The translations under genes were made by a program, and so were the position numbers. This document shows positions 25,181-35,097 of a stretch of DNA of 64,000 nt, piece by piece. The stretch lies in the NCBI GenBank assembly GCA_017548045.1, contig JAFYNR010000033.1:124001-188000 (forward strand). Reading direction: 5' to 3'. The notes below the pieces were generated by a model, which saw nothing but the letters and a program-made list of their open reading frames with translations, was not told the origin of the DNA and did not search any database. Each line of letters begins with the position of its first letter. Within the stretch, counting starts at the first letter, position 1. The DNA comes from Clostridia bacterium (GTDB lineage: Bacteria; Bacillota; Clostridia; Oscillospirales; Acutalibacteraceae).

Positions 25181-28100
25181 TTGATAATCAATCTGATAAA
25201 GCAAAAAGAAATGTTCAGCCTAACTTTACCGCAAAAGGTCAAAGGTCAGTATTGGATTTCCGATATTGATGAAACCGGAAAGAAAAGAAATCTGATAAGC
25301 ATTGAAGCCGTAAAAGGCGAATGGATAGCTAAAAGCAACAAATTTGTATCGATTCTTAACACAAATTCCGAACCGATTTCAAACACGGTTATTCAGTCTT
25401 CGAGTTTTCTTAATTTGAAGACGACAGTCAATGAAGAAAAGATGGTTCTTTTTGCGGAAAATGTAGATGCAACCAGACTGACTTTCAGAAAATATGTTAT
25501 AAACAAACCGGCAGCGTTCAACATCGGACGCGGAACCGAAAACAACATCTGTTATGGCAACGAGTATGTTTCCGCCAAACATGCGAAACTGATTTTTGAC
25601 GGTGAACATTGGGCAATACAGAATATAACACGTACCGGCGGAACATTTGTAAACGGCATAAAGGTTGAGGCGCAAAATCTGAAACCGGGTGACTTGATTT
25701 TCATAATGGGTCTGAAGATACTGATAGGCCATAACTATTTTGCGATAAATAATCCCGACGGAAAAATGAAGGTCAATTCTTCAAGCTTGCTTGATTACGT
25801 TCCTCAGCAAATCAAAGAGGACAGGGAACTTCCCGAATTGCCGTCTAAAAAATATTTTTACCGTTCTCCCAGACTTCATAAAAAGATTGAACAGGCACAA
25901 ATAACGATAGATCCTCCCCCTCAGGCTCAGAAGATAGATTCCGTACCTATGGCTCTTATGCTGGGACCGTCGCTTACAATGGGTATGGCATCTCTCAGCA
26001 CGGGTATACTTACAGCGGTTAATGTTATCAACAATGGCGGTGATATATCTCAGGCCGTACCTACGCTGGTTATGTCTGTGAGTATGCTGATGGGAACAGT
26101 GCTCTGGCCTATTCTTACCAAGAAAAACGAAAAGAAGACAAGAATAAAAAATGAATATAAGCGTCAGGAAAAATACCTGGAATATCTCGATGGAGTAAGA
26201 GATATTATCAAAAGAAAAGCCAAGGAGCAAAGCGATATCCTTTTTGACAATCTGGTTTCTCCCGAAGAATGTCTTGCAAGAATAGCAGAAGAAAAGACAA
26301 GCTTATGGGAAAGAATGATAGGTCAGGATGATTTCCTTCAGCTTCGCCTCGGAACAGGAAATCTTCCTCTGGATGCAACCGTAAGCTATCAAGAAAAAAA
26401 GTTTACAATGGATGACGACAATTTGCAGGATGCAATGCTTTCGCTGGGATCCGAACCAAAGGAGCTCGACGGTGTTCCCATAAGCTTTATGTTGGCAGAG
26501 GACAGATTTGTAGGTGTTTGCGGAGATTATAGCTCTGCAAGAAATATGGTAAAATCTCTTGTTCTTCAAATGATCGCGTTGCACAGTTATGATGAACTTA
26601 AGCTCATTATGATAACAGATCCCGAAAATTCTGACGAATGGGATTTCGTGAAATTTATTCCTCATTTCTGGAACGATGAGAAAAGCATCCGATTCTATGC
26701 GACGGGTCTTGATCAAGTAAAAGAGATTTCCGCATACTTGGAAAAGAATATCATTTCCAGAGGAGATTCATCAAACCAGGAATACACGTCACACACTCCG
26801 TATTATGTTCTTATTTCAACCAGCAAAATGCTTACGGAAAAATGCGACGCTTTACAGCAACTGCTTAAATTCAAAAACAATTGCGGTTTCAGTGCGGTAT
26901 TTATGGCGGAAGAGTTCAAAGATCTTCCCAAAGAAACAAATCTTGTAATCAGAGCAAAAGGTCAGAAATCTGTTATGTTTGACAGAAACGACACCTCAGG
27001 AAAAGAAACTGTTTTTTGTGCCGATGTTGTTAATGAAGCGGCAATTGATACTCTTGCAAGCGATATATCAAATATTGAGCTTGATCTAAGCAAGCAGCGT
27101 TACTCACTTCCTTCGATGATGACATTTCTGGAGATGTTCAACGTCGGCAAGATTGAACACCTGAACTCTTTGACAAGATGGAAGGAAAACAATCCCACGA
27201 TAACACTGCAAACACCAATTGGTGTTGACGTTGCCGGCGGACCTTTCAATCTGGACCTTCACGAAAAGTTTCACGGTCCTCACGGATTGGTTGCGGGTAT
27301 GACCGGTTCCGGTAAATCGGAATTTATCATCACATATATTCTTTCCCTTGCGGTCAACTATCATCCCGATGAAGTTGCATTCATTTTGATAGACTACAAG
27401 GGCGGCGGACTCACAGGCGCTTTTGAGGATGACGAAAGAGGAATCAAACTGCCTCATCTTGCGGGCACTATAACGAACCTGGATGGCGCATCGGTAAAGA
27501 GATCGCTTATTTCAATTCAGAGTGAATTGAGAAGAAGACAGGCGATTTTTAATGAAGCGCGCAAGATTTCAAACGAAGGCACGATGGACATCTATAAATA
27601 TCAGCAGCTTTACAGAGATAAGATCGTCAAAGAACCTGTTCCGCACTTATTTATAATTTCAGACGAATTTGCAGAGCTGAAGACTCAACAGCCTGAATTT
27701 ATGGAGCAGCTGATCAGTGCTGCACGTATAGGACGAAGCTTAGGTGTTCATCTGATTCTTGCAACACAGAAACCAAGCGGCGTTGTTGACGATCAGATCT
27801 GGAGTAACAGTAAATTCAGAGTTTGTCTCAAGGTTCAGGAAAAAGCCGATAGTCAGGATATGATTAAGTGCCCCGACGCTGCCGAGCTTTCCCAAACCGG
27901 CAGATTTTATCTCCAGGTTGGTTTCAACGAATTGTTTGCTCTTGGTCAGTCGGCTTGGTGCGGTGCTGAATATATACCTACTGAGACAGTCGAAAAGACT
28001 TATGACTCAAGCATAAAAATTGTTGACAATCTCGGCCGAGTTATGATGACGGTCAAACCTGCAAAAAAGAAAACCGGCACAGGACCAAAAACTAAACAGA

Positions 28101-29758
28101 TTGTCTCGATCGTTAAGTATCTTTCCGATCTGGCAGTTGAAGAAAAGATTTTTGTTCGCCCGCTGTGGCTCGATCCGATACCCGAGTTTATATTTGTTGA
28201 TGATCTGAAAACCAAATACGGAGCCTCACCAGTCAGATTTGAATTAAATCCCGTTGTCGGCGAATATGATGACCCGTTCAATCAGAGGCAAGGCGTTCTC
28301 ACAATACCGCTTTCAAAGGACGGAAACTGTTTGGTATACGGTTCGACCGGTAACGGAAAATCAACATTCCTGACTTCGTTGTGTTATTCACTCATACAAG
28401 ACCACACGGCAGAGGAATTGAATCTTTATATCATGGATTTCGGTTCCGAAACTCTCAAGGCTTTTGAAAATGCGCCTCAGGTGGGCGGAGTTGTCGTTTC
28501 TGCGGATGAAGAAAAAACAATCAATCTGTTCAAAATGCTCTACGAGATAATCGAGAACAGAAAGGCTGTTTTCTCAGCTTACGGCGGTGATTATCAGAGC
28601 TACTGTAAAAATAGCGGAAAGACACTTCCCAATATTGTTGTTGCAATCAACAACTTTGCGGGCTTTGCAGAACAATACGAAGATTTGCAGGAACAGTTTA
28701 CGCTTCTCAGCAGAGACGGTGTTAAGTACGGCGTTTATTTTGTTGTAACCGCAAGTACTACGAATGCGGTCAGATACAGAACAATGCAGAACTTCAAAAC
28801 TGTATTCACAATGCAGCTTAATGATGCGGCTGATTACCCTGTTGTTGTGGGAAAAACAGACGGACTCATCCCCACAAAATACAAAGGAAGAGGCTTGGTT
28901 GCTCTGGACAGAGTTTATGAATTCCAATCTGCATATTGTACCGCAGAGGATGATAAGCAAGGATTTATCAGAAGATATTGCGATGAACTCAGAGAGACTG
29001 CAGGAAGCTTCGCACGTAAGATTCCCACCTTGCCCAAGACGGTCAACTATGAATTTGTCAGAAATTCGGTTGAACCCGGTAAGATGCCGGTTGGTGTATC
29101 AAAGAGTAATCTGCAGATCATATCGGCAAACCTTGAAAACAAGGTTGTTTTCCCTGTTATTTCAACAGATATAGTTCTCTGCGAGAACTTTGCGGAAGAG
29201 CTTGTAAAAGTGCTTTCTGACGGTGCACGCACAGTTGTGTTTGATGCCGAACACAGCCTGCATATTTCTCAAAGCAAATCCGTTGAAGTTGTTCTTAACG
29301 ATTTTGAGCAGGCAGTTCAGTCTCTGTTCGATGAAATGGTTTACAGAAACAATCACTACAAAGATGAGAACATGAACCCGAAGGCACTTGAAGAATACGA
29401 GGAAAAACGTTTTCTCATATTCGGGTTCAAAAAGATGTATGACCGGATTTCAGAAGATGCCAAAGAAAAGCTCAGAGTGCTTTTGGAAAAGGCAGAGTCA
29501 TATTACAAGATTCACTTTGTTATTGTTGATTCCCTTTCTGAGCTCGGCACATTCAATTATGATGCATGGTTCAAGAGACAAATCACCGGAACAGAGGGCT
29601 TATGGATAGGTGATGGTCTTGCAGATCAATTTATGCTCAAACTTAATAAAGTTACAAGCGATATGTATAATGAGCTTGAGGATGACTACGGATACTATGT
29701 AACCAAGGGTAAACCGCAGTTGCTGAAGCTTCTTTCATCGGTCGGAGAGGAGATGTAA
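25181..29758 (+). CDS. essC: EssC-type FtsK/SpoIIIE ATPase of type VII secretion
   Basis: 1525 aa with a TTG start, the length usual for EssC. An FHA domain lies at about residues 105-190 (NIGRGTENNICYGNEYVSAKHA), two membrane segments at about 255-310, and the FtsK-type ATPase modules follow with Walker A GMTGSGKSE (about 705) and GSTGNGKST (about 1053), then a degenerate third module. EssC is the motor that recognises WXG100 substrates and drives export through the membrane. It is the first gene of a 23-kb co-directional block, with EsaB-like and WXG100 genes right behind. Its FHA domain could read phosphothreonines made by the kinase encoded further along. Family and role are firm. Confidence 0.97.
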   Translation: MIINLIKQKEMFSLTLPQKVKGQYWISDIDETGKKRNLISIEAVKGEWIAKSNKFVSILNTNSEPISNTVIQSSSFLNLKTTVNEEKMVLFAENVDATRLTFRKYVINKPAAFNIGRGTENNICYGNEYVSAKHAKLIFDGEHWAIQNITRTGGTFVNGIKVEAQNLKPGDLIFIMGLKILIGHNYFAINNPDGKMKVNSSSLLDYVPQQIKEDRELPELPSKKYFYRSPRLHKKIEQAQITIDPPPQAQKIDSVPMALMLGPSLTMGMASLSTGILTAVNVINNGGDISQAVPTLVMSVSMLMGTVLWPILTKKNEKKTRIKNEYKRQEKYLEYLDGVRDIIKRKAKEQSDILFDNLVSPEECLARIAEEKTSLWERMIGQDDFLQLRLGTGNLPLDATVSYQEKKFTMDDDNLQDAMLSLGSEPKELDGVPISFMLAEDRFVGVCGDYSSARNMVKSLVLQMIALHSYDELKLIMITDPENSDEWDFVKFIPHFWNDEKSIRFYATGLDQVKEISAYLEKNIISRGDSSNQEYTSHTPYYVLISTSKMLTEKCDALQQLLKFKNNCGFSAVFMAEEFKDLPKETNLVIRAKGQKSVMFDRNDTSGKETVFCADVVNEAAIDTLASDISNIELDLSKQRYSLPSMMTFLEMFNVGKIEHLNSLTRWKENNPTITLQTPIGVDVAGGPFNLDLHEKFHGPHGLVAGMTGSGKSEFIITYILSLAVNYHPDEVAFILIDYKGGGLTGAFEDDERGIKLPHLAGTITNLDGASVKRSLISIQSELRRRQAIFNEARKISNEGTMDIYKYQQLYRDKIVKEPVPHLFIISDEFAELKTQQPEFMEQLISAARIGRSLGVHLILATQKPSGVVDDQIWSNSKFRVCLKVQEKADSQDMIKCPDAAELSQTGRFYLQVGFNELFALGQSAWCGAEYIPTETVEKTYDSSIKIVDNLGRVMMTVKPAKKKTGTGPKTKQIVSIVKYLSDLAVEEKIFVRPLWLDPIPEFIFVDDLKTKYGASPVRFELNPVVGEYDDPFNQRQGVLTIPLSKDGNCLVYGSTGNGKSTFLTSLCYSLIQDHTAEELNLYIMDFGSETLKAFENAPQVGGVVVSADEEKTINLFKMLYEIIENRKAVFSAYGGDYQSYCKNSGKTLPNIVVAINNFAGFAEQYEDLQEQFTLLSRDGVKYGVYFVVTASTTNAVRYRTMQNFKTVFTMQLNDAADYPVVVGKTDGLIPTKYKGRGLVALDRVYEFQSAYCTAEDDKQGFIRRYCDELRETAGSFARKIPTLPKTVNYEFVRNSVEPGKMPVGVSKSNLQIISANLENKVVFPVISTDIVLCENFAEELVKVLSDGARTVVFDAEHSLHISQSKSVEVVLNDFEQAVQSLFDEMVYRNNHYKDENMNPKALEEYEEKRFLIFGFKKMYDRISEDAKEKLRVLLEKAESYYKIHFVIVDSLSELGTFNYDAWFKRQITGTEGLWIGDGLADQFMLKLNKVTSDMYNELEDDYGYYVTKGKPQLLKLLSSVGEEM

Positions 29759-29762
29759 TTGA

Positions 29763-30014
29763 ATGGAACACATTTTAATTGAAGTTTTTGTTCCTGCGCT
29801 GGAACTTACATTTGATGCATTTATCCCCTTGCAATCGCCGATGTATGAGGTTCTTGAGCTTTTGAAAAAGGCTGCAACGGAAATGTCTGACGGACGATTT
29901 GTTGCAGACAGAACAACGGCAATCTGCCACCGGGAAAACGGCAGAATTATCAATGTTAACTTATCAGTATGCGAGCTGGGGGTCAGAAACGGCTCAAAAC
30001 TGATGTTAATTTAG
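29763..30014 (+). CDS. esaB: EsaB/YukD-like ubiquitin-fold protein
   Basis: 83 aa starting five bases after essC. Size, the pattern VFVPALELTFDAFIPLQSPMYEVLELL and the C-terminal ELGVRNGSKLMLI match the YukD/EsaB ubiquitin-like family, a conserved cytosolic part of Firmicutes T7 secretion. It lacks a terminal Gly-Gly, as the family does. It is probably translationally coupled to essC. Confidence 0.9.
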   Translation: MEHILIEVFVPALELTFDAFIPLQSPMYEVLELLKKAATEMSDGRFVADRTTAICHRENGRIINVNLSVCELGVRNGSKLMLI

Positions 30015-30040
30015 TCCTAAATTAAAAGGAGGTAATCAAA

Positions 30041-30343
30041 ATGGCACGAAACATTATAGTAACACCCGCAGACCTTGAAACAGCAGCACAGAAGATCGAA
30101 GGCCTTGCAGCTGAGTATGAAACACAGTACAATAACCTGTACAGTGAAACCGACAGTCTTGCTTCTTCCTGGAAGGGCGAAGACAACCAGGCTTTCGTTT
30201 CTCAGATTGCTGAGTTCAAACCTGACCTTCAGAACATGAAGAAGCTCATGGATAACTATGCAGATTTCCTCAGAAAAGCTGCAAAGACATACCGTGAGAC
30301 CCAGGAAGCAGTTACTTCACAGGCTCGCACATTAGCAAACTAA
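30041..30343 (+). CDS. WXG100 protein 1 (EsxA-like)
   Basis: 100 aa with the hairpin motif SSWKGEDNQAF (Trp at residue 44) between two long helices, AGGAGG before the ATG. WXG100 proteins are the small helical substrates of type VII secretion, exported as dimers. Biased codon use and a strong ribosome site suggest high expression. The last residues (TSQARTLAN) lack the YxxxD/E export signal of actinobacterial partners, as usual in Firmicutes. It pairs in the operon with a second member 13 bases downstream. Confidence 0.95.
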   Translation: MARNIIVTPADLETAAQKIEGLAAEYETQYNNLYSETDSLASSWKGEDNQAFVSQIAEFKPDLQNMKKLMDNYADFLRKAAKTYRETQEAVTSQARTLAN

Positions 30344-30356
30344 GGAGGAAGAAAAA

Positions 30357-30656
30357 ATGGCAGGATCAATTGAAGTTCAAAGCCAAGTACTCAGAGACAC
30401 AGCTACCAAGGTTCGCGCTTGTAATTCTACAATGGACAGCAAGCTTGCTGACATCAACGCAGCAATGAACGCTCTTGAATCATCATGGAGAAGCGATGCA
30501 GCAACCGATATCAGAGCAGCAATGAATGCTCTTAAACCCAGATTTGAACAGTATAAGAATGTTGTTGAATCATATGCAAAATTCCTTGATACAACAGCAC
30601 AGAACTATGAAACAACTGAAAGTTCAGTTCAGAACACAGCAGCTGCTTTCAAATAA
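30357..30656 (+). CDS. WXG100 protein 2, WRS variant
   Basis: 99 aa starting 13 bases after the first WXG100 gene, with AAGGAGGAAG before the ATG. It has the same helical hairpin and Trp position (44), but the turn reads SSWRSDAATDI, so the Gly of WXG is Ser. Members with WRS-type turns are common in clostridial T7 loci. It probably forms a heterodimer with protein 1 or a second substrate pair. The gene is followed by a strong stem-loop. Confidence 0.92.
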   Translation: MAGSIEVQSQVLRDTATKVRACNSTMDSKLADINAAMNALESSWRSDAATDIRAAMNALKPRFEQYKNVVESYAKFLDTTAQNYETTESSVQNTAAAFK

Positions 30657-30667
30657 GAAATCCTTTT

Positions 30668-30695
30668 TGCATGCGGGCATTCTTGCCCGCATGCA
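30668..30695 (+). other. Stem-loop after the WXG100 pair
   Basis: TGCATGCGGGCA and TGCCCGCATGCA form a perfect 12-pair stem with a four-base loop and no T-run. It is probably an RNA-stability or processing element that sets the two WXG100 genes apart from the weaker downstream genes. Confidence 0.7.
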
Positions 30696-30765
30696 GAAGC
30701 TGAGTTTGAAAATGATTGTTTTAAAACATTAATATAGATTAATTTGAACTTGTGAGGGGTTAGTT

Positions 30766-33327
30766 ATGAAACTTGCAAAAAGAATAATCTCGGTTTTATT
30801 GGTACTCGCAACAGTGTTTGGTATGATTGGTTCGCTTTCGGCGTGCTCGATGTCAGCCAACAAAATTAAGGTCGGCGACTGGTTCTCGATGATTATAGAC
30901 AGATTCGGTATAACCGGTTACAATTCCACAGAGCCCTATTTCAGTGATATTACATCAAGCAACAAATATTTCGATGTGGTGCAAGCTGCGTATGAATGGG
31001 ATATTATTGACGGTGAAACCGAATTTGATTTGGAAGAAAATCTCTCCAAGAGCTTAGCTGCAAATACACTGGTCAGAGCTGTCGGTATGGCGGATATTGA
31101 AGGTCTTGGCACTGACGAAATTACCCAGTTTGCGGTGGATAATGGTTATGTGACATTTAATTACAGAGGCAGAACAGACGGAAAAAGACTTGTCTCAGAA
31201 GACGAGGCAACAGCTTCGCTGGATGCAGCCTTTGATTTATGGGCAAACTTCGATTTCGGCGCACCTCAGGAATCACTGACAGTTGCTGATGATGTTTTTG
31301 TTGTTGGTGCAAATTCAGCGGAAGATTCGGGAAGCGTAAGTAATTCGGGTTCCGGTATCGGAGGAATCGGTATTCCCGGTATAGGTGACAGCGGAACAGA
31401 AAATGCAGGTTCTTCCGAAACTGGAGAGCCTCAGACTGACGGTTCTTCATCAAATTCGGGAAACGGCGGAAATCTCGGATCTCAGGTAGGCGAAATAGTT
31501 GACGATATAGCAGGTATTGCGGGTGACGTGGTGTCAGACGGCGCATCATCTGTTGAAAATGCAGCTTCTGACATTTCTGAGGTTCTGAAAGAAGCCGATG
31601 TAGAGCAGAACTGGCTTGAAGAAAATGTTGTTGCTATCCCCGAAAAGGATGTAGAGGGTCTTAAAGAAGGCGATACATACGTTGTTCCCGGTACAGACAG
31701 CAAACCCTCCGCAACATACAAGGTAGACGAAATCAAATATGAGGATGGTTATGCAATAATTCGCAACGATGCAAGCGGTGCAACTTTTGAAGAAACCGTC
31801 CAGGATCTTGATGCATCAGGTACTTTTACACCCGATTTTTCAGAAGTGGTGATTTATGACGGAAACGGAAAGCGTGTTTCCGGTCCCTCAACATCAAACA
31901 CAAATGTTTTTGAAGCACCTAAGGCTACATTTGCAGATCACAAAGGTGACACTCCTTCGCTGTCAGAAACAGGCGTATCTTTGGATTTCTCAATAGACGG
32001 ATTGAAAATCAAAGGTTCTGCAAGCAGCAATTCAATATCATTCTCTGTTACAGGCGATGTTGTAACAAATAAAACAACAGGTGCGAAAGTAAAAGTAAGT
32101 AAAAGCTATGAAATAAAAGACATCAAGCTTTCGTACGATTATGATGTTAAGTGGTTTGAACTTAAATCCGCCTACGCAAAGCTCGATTATACAACGGTAG
32201 ATACATCTGCTGTTTCATTTTCCTGGAGCAAAACCGGTGTGTTTGCACCCAGTTACACTAACGGCAACGGTAAATTCCCTTCAAACTTTAAACGTGCTGT
32301 CCTGAAAGATTCTGATGGTAAGGGTGCAAAATCCATAAAGATATGCTCCGTTCCGTTGGCAAGTGGCGGTGTAGCAAGCTTTAATCTGGAAGTTAAACTG
32401 AAAATTTCTATTTCGGGTAAAGTTGAGCTTGTGGTAACCACCAACAATACAAAGGGTATAGAATATAAGAATAACAGCATAAGGTACATTAAGGATGAGA
32501 AAACAGATGTTAACCTCACGGCGCAGGCAAGGGCCGAATTGACATTGTATGCCGGTGTTGCATTCAAGGCGGTCGGATTCAACATTGTTGGTCTGGGTAT
32601 TGAGGGCGGTATAGGTGTTGTTGCTACCATAACTGCATATCTTGCCGATACATCAGATCATCTGCTGGATACGGTTGACTTCGGAGAGACGAACTGTGAA
32701 GTTGTTGATTCGATGATGAATGACCTGGACGGTAAGTCTTACACGCACGATGAACTGGGTGCTGTAAGTTTGAAATGTGAGACTTGTATAGATATAACCA
32801 CCTATGGAATTCTGAAGTTTTCAATGGATTCGGACAGTGTTATTTCTAAACTGCTCAAGGGTCCGTTTGAACACGAGTTTATAAATGAAAAGAACGGTAA
32901 AATAGAAGCGCTTTGCTTGCATGTTGAAGACGGAAAGATTGTTCCTAAGTGTACAAGAAATTACAAGGGCATAGAGGAAGAAGAAACCACAACCTCGGAA
33001 AGCACAACCTATGAGGTTGAAACCGGTGTTATTGAAGAGGGAGATATGCTTGACCTTGAAACATACTTCCTGACTGTTGGTGCAGGTGAAACCGGTCGTG
33101 TTGTTCTGACTGAACTTCCCGAAGGATATACCACAGCGGATGTTACTTACACTTCGACTGACACGAAAATTGCAACGGTTGACGGCTTCGGCACTGTAAG
33201 AGGTGTAGACGGCGGCGCTGCCGAAATCAAGGTTCAGACCAAAGACGGTAAATACAAGGCATCATGTAACGTTTATGTTACCGTAGAAAAAGTTGAATTT
33301 GAGCCTGTTAAACCGGTAGAGCTTTAA
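30766..33327 (+). CDS. Large T7SS-locus lipoprotein with Ig-like C-terminus
   Basis: 853 aa. The lipobox LSAC (Cys near residue 27) ends a typical lipoprotein signal. Residues about 50-125 resemble an S-layer-homology-type module (PYFSDITSSNKYFDVVQAA ... GETEF). A Ser/Gly linker (about 175-245) and a long beta-rich part follow, and the last 85 residues form a BIG2-type Ig domain (TDTKIATVDGFGTVRGVDGG). It would be tethered outside the membrane. In the T7 operon it may be a surface scaffold or an exported-substrate receptor. No homology to EssA or EsaA is visible. Function is inferred only from position. Confidence 0.8.
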   Translation: MKLAKRIISVLLVLATVFGMIGSLSACSMSANKIKVGDWFSMIIDRFGITGYNSTEPYFSDITSSNKYFDVVQAAYEWDIIDGETEFDLEENLSKSLAANTLVRAVGMADIEGLGTDEITQFAVDNGYVTFNYRGRTDGKRLVSEDEATASLDAAFDLWANFDFGAPQESLTVADDVFVVGANSAEDSGSVSNSGSGIGGIGIPGIGDSGTENAGSSETGEPQTDGSSSNSGNGGNLGSQVGEIVDDIAGIAGDVVSDGASSVENAASDISEVLKEADVEQNWLEENVVAIPEKDVEGLKEGDTYVVPGTDSKPSATYKVDEIKYEDGYAIIRNDASGATFEETVQDLDASGTFTPDFSEVVIYDGNGKRVSGPSTSNTNVFEAPKATFADHKGDTPSLSETGVSLDFSIDGLKIKGSASSNSISFSVTGDVVTNKTTGAKVKVSKSYEIKDIKLSYDYDVKWFELKSAYAKLDYTTVDTSAVSFSWSKTGVFAPSYTNGNGKFPSNFKRAVLKDSDGKGAKSIKICSVPLASGGVASFNLEVKLKISISGKVELVVTTNNTKGIEYKNNSIRYIKDEKTDVNLTAQARAELTLYAGVAFKAVGFNIVGLGIEGGIGVVATITAYLADTSDHLLDTVDFGETNCEVVDSMMNDLDGKSYTHDELGAVSLKCETCIDITTYGILKFSMDSDSVISKLLKGPFEHEFINEKNGKIEALCLHVEDGKIVPKCTRNYKGIEEEETTTSESTTYEVETGVIEEGDMLDLETYFLTVGAGETGRVVLTELPEGYTTADVTYTSTDTKIATVDGFGTVRGVDGGAAEIKVQTKDGKYKASCNVYVTVEKVEFEPVKPVEL

Positions 33328-33340
33328 GAGGTGAAAGTGT

Positions 33341-33946
33341 ATGATTTTTGAATGCGTACAAAAAGAACGTTTGCCCTTGACAAAACATGAGTTTGTCAAA
33401 AACGATGCAATAATAGGAAATGCCGAAACACCAAAAATGGGATTTTCTAAAATGAGTTTCGGTCAGGACAGTTTTACTGTTCAGTTTCAGAGTTTTAAGA
33501 GAATCGACATAATTCAGAACGGTACAGTTGTGGGCAGCATATGCCCACAGCTGTGTGTCACAAAAAAAATCCTGTTTTTAAAAACAGGCTATGAATACTA
33601 TGAGTTCAGTCTTAACGGTGACACGGTTACCGTTTATGAAACAGGATTAGGTGCGGGCAAGCATTTTTACTCCATTTACAGAAACGAAAAAGTAATTGCT
33701 GTTATACATAAGCAAGACAGAGTTGTTGCTCATCTTGATAAATATGTATGTTATGTGGATGACAGTTGTGATGCGGTTTTTGCTGCGATTTATTGTATGT
33801 TTCTTGAAAGTATTGCATATTACAACCTTGACGCAACAGAAGATACCGACGACAGTACAGCTACCTACACAACCCAAAAAGAGTTACAGGAAAAATATGA
33901 CCCGAGCTTCATAGAAAGAATTATCGCAAGAGACGGCAACAATTAA
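33341..33946 (+). CDS. T7SS-locus cytosolic beta-barrel-like protein
   Basis: 201 aa, GAGGTG before the ATG, 13 bases after the lipoprotein. No signal or membrane segment. The repeated short strands (FSLNGDTVTVYETG, FYSIYRNEKVIAVIHKQDRVV) look like a tubby/LURP-one-like barrel, a fold that binds lipids or proteins. I do not recognise a named family. It lies between the lipoprotein and the FHA protein, so it is probably a cytosolic partner of the secretion machinery or its regulation. Confidence 0.65.
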   Translation: MIFECVQKERLPLTKHEFVKNDAIIGNAETPKMGFSKMSFGQDSFTVQFQSFKRIDIIQNGTVVGSICPQLCVTKKILFLKTGYEYYEFSLNGDTVTVYETGLGAGKHFYSIYRNEKVIAVIHKQDRVVAHLDKYVCYVDDSCDAVFAAIYCMFLESIAYYNLDATEDTDDSTATYTTQKELQEKYDPSFIERIIARDGNN

Positions 33947-33970
33947 AAACACAACACGAGAGGTATAGAG

Positions 33971-35092
33971 ATGAACAAATGTAAATTGGTTAAAAGCGGC
34001 GGACTCACAAGGCTGGTAATAAAGAGCCTGAAAGGTCAACAGATTAATGAGCACGAGCTGTATGCCATCAATTGCAATAAAGTTCCGGGTTTGTTACATC
34101 TCGATTACTATAAAAAGAAAAATTCTTTTAAGCTTTCTTATGATATAACGGGCTTTACATCGTTTAAAAAATTCTTGAAAACTCCCATAAATAAAGAGTC
34201 TTTCGGAATAATGTTGAACAGCATCCTTAAAATACTCAAACAGATGAATGCTGCCCATTTTAACCCCCAGTGTGTACTGTATGATTTCGGTTGCACTATG
34301 GTGAACGAAGCCACAAAGGATGTATATATGGTTTATGTTCCGGTGCAATCGTTTGAAAGCCCCAACACATTAAGAGAATTTTTACTCGGAATAATAGAAA
34401 GATGTTCTTTTGTTCAGGAGGAAGACAGCGGATATGTCAGAGAATACATATCCATCCTTAATACCGGTATACATTTTTCTGTTTTCGATCTTGAAGAATA
34501 CGTTAACAATTTGTTAGGCCCCAATATTGAAAGAGAAAAATACATAGAGTGTCCGAAGTGCCACGAAACGGTTTCGGTTAACGCGGCTTACTGCAAATGC
34601 GGTATGAATCTGCACGGTAATTCAGGTGAAATAAGCGGAACATACGACCCCGCCGGAATTAAGCGGCCGCCTTCTGACGATGTTATCCCGGAAAATATTC
34701 CGTTTGACAGGCCGAAATATGAAGATGAGCCTGAGGACTATTGCCCTCCCACAACAGTCCTGAATGACGACGAACCGCAAGTGAAATTTGATGCATATTT
34801 AATAAGAGTGAACACTGAAGAAAAAACAGTTATTGATAAAGACACATTTGTAATCGGTAAATCTCCAAGCAGTTGTGATTATTGCGTTTCGGATAATTCT
34901 GCCGTAAGCAGAACGCACGCAAAAATAACAAGGGTTGAAGATAAGTTTTTTATCTGCGATTTAAAATCAACAAACAAGACTTATGTCAATGGTGAAGCTA
35001 TTGATCCCGAAGTAGAACATGAAATTTTTTCGGAAGCAAAGTTGAGACTTGCAAATGAAGATTTTGTTTTTTACATTGAACAGTGTGGGTGA
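33971..35092 (+). CDS. EssB-like pseudokinase (DUF6382-type) plus FHA protein
   Basis: 373 aa. Residues 1-185 resemble the pseudokinase lobe of DUF6382 proteins and EssB/YukC, lacking kinase motifs. A zinc ribbon follows (C194, C197, C208, C210). The motif TTVL at 261-264 comes next and then a C-terminal FHA domain (about 274-373) with FVIGKSPSSCDYCVSDNSAVSRTHA and KSTNKTYVNG. There is no membrane segment, unlike classic EssB. FHA domains bind phosphothreonine; the kinase two genes on is the obvious writer. TTVL just before the FHA domain resembles the self-binding switch of GarA/OdhI. It probably links phospho-signalling to the EssC motor. Domain calls are good; the switch is inference. Confidence 0.85.
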   Translation: MNKCKLVKSGGLTRLVIKSLKGQQINEHELYAINCNKVPGLLHLDYYKKKNSFKLSYDITGFTSFKKFLKTPINKESFGIMLNSILKILKQMNAAHFNPQCVLYDFGCTMVNEATKDVYMVYVPVQSFESPNTLREFLLGIIERCSFVQEEDSGYVREYISILNTGIHFSVFDLEEYVNNLLGPNIEREKYIECPKCHETVSVNAAYCKCGMNLHGNSGEISGTYDPAGIKRPPSDDVIPENIPFDRPKYEDEPEDYCPPTTVLNDDEPQVKFDAYLIRVNTEEKTVIDKDTFVIGKSPSSCDYCVSDNSAVSRTHAKITRVEDKFFICDLKSTNKTYVNGEAIDPEVEHEIFSEAKLRLANEDFVFYIEQCG

Positions 35093-35097
35093 GAAAT

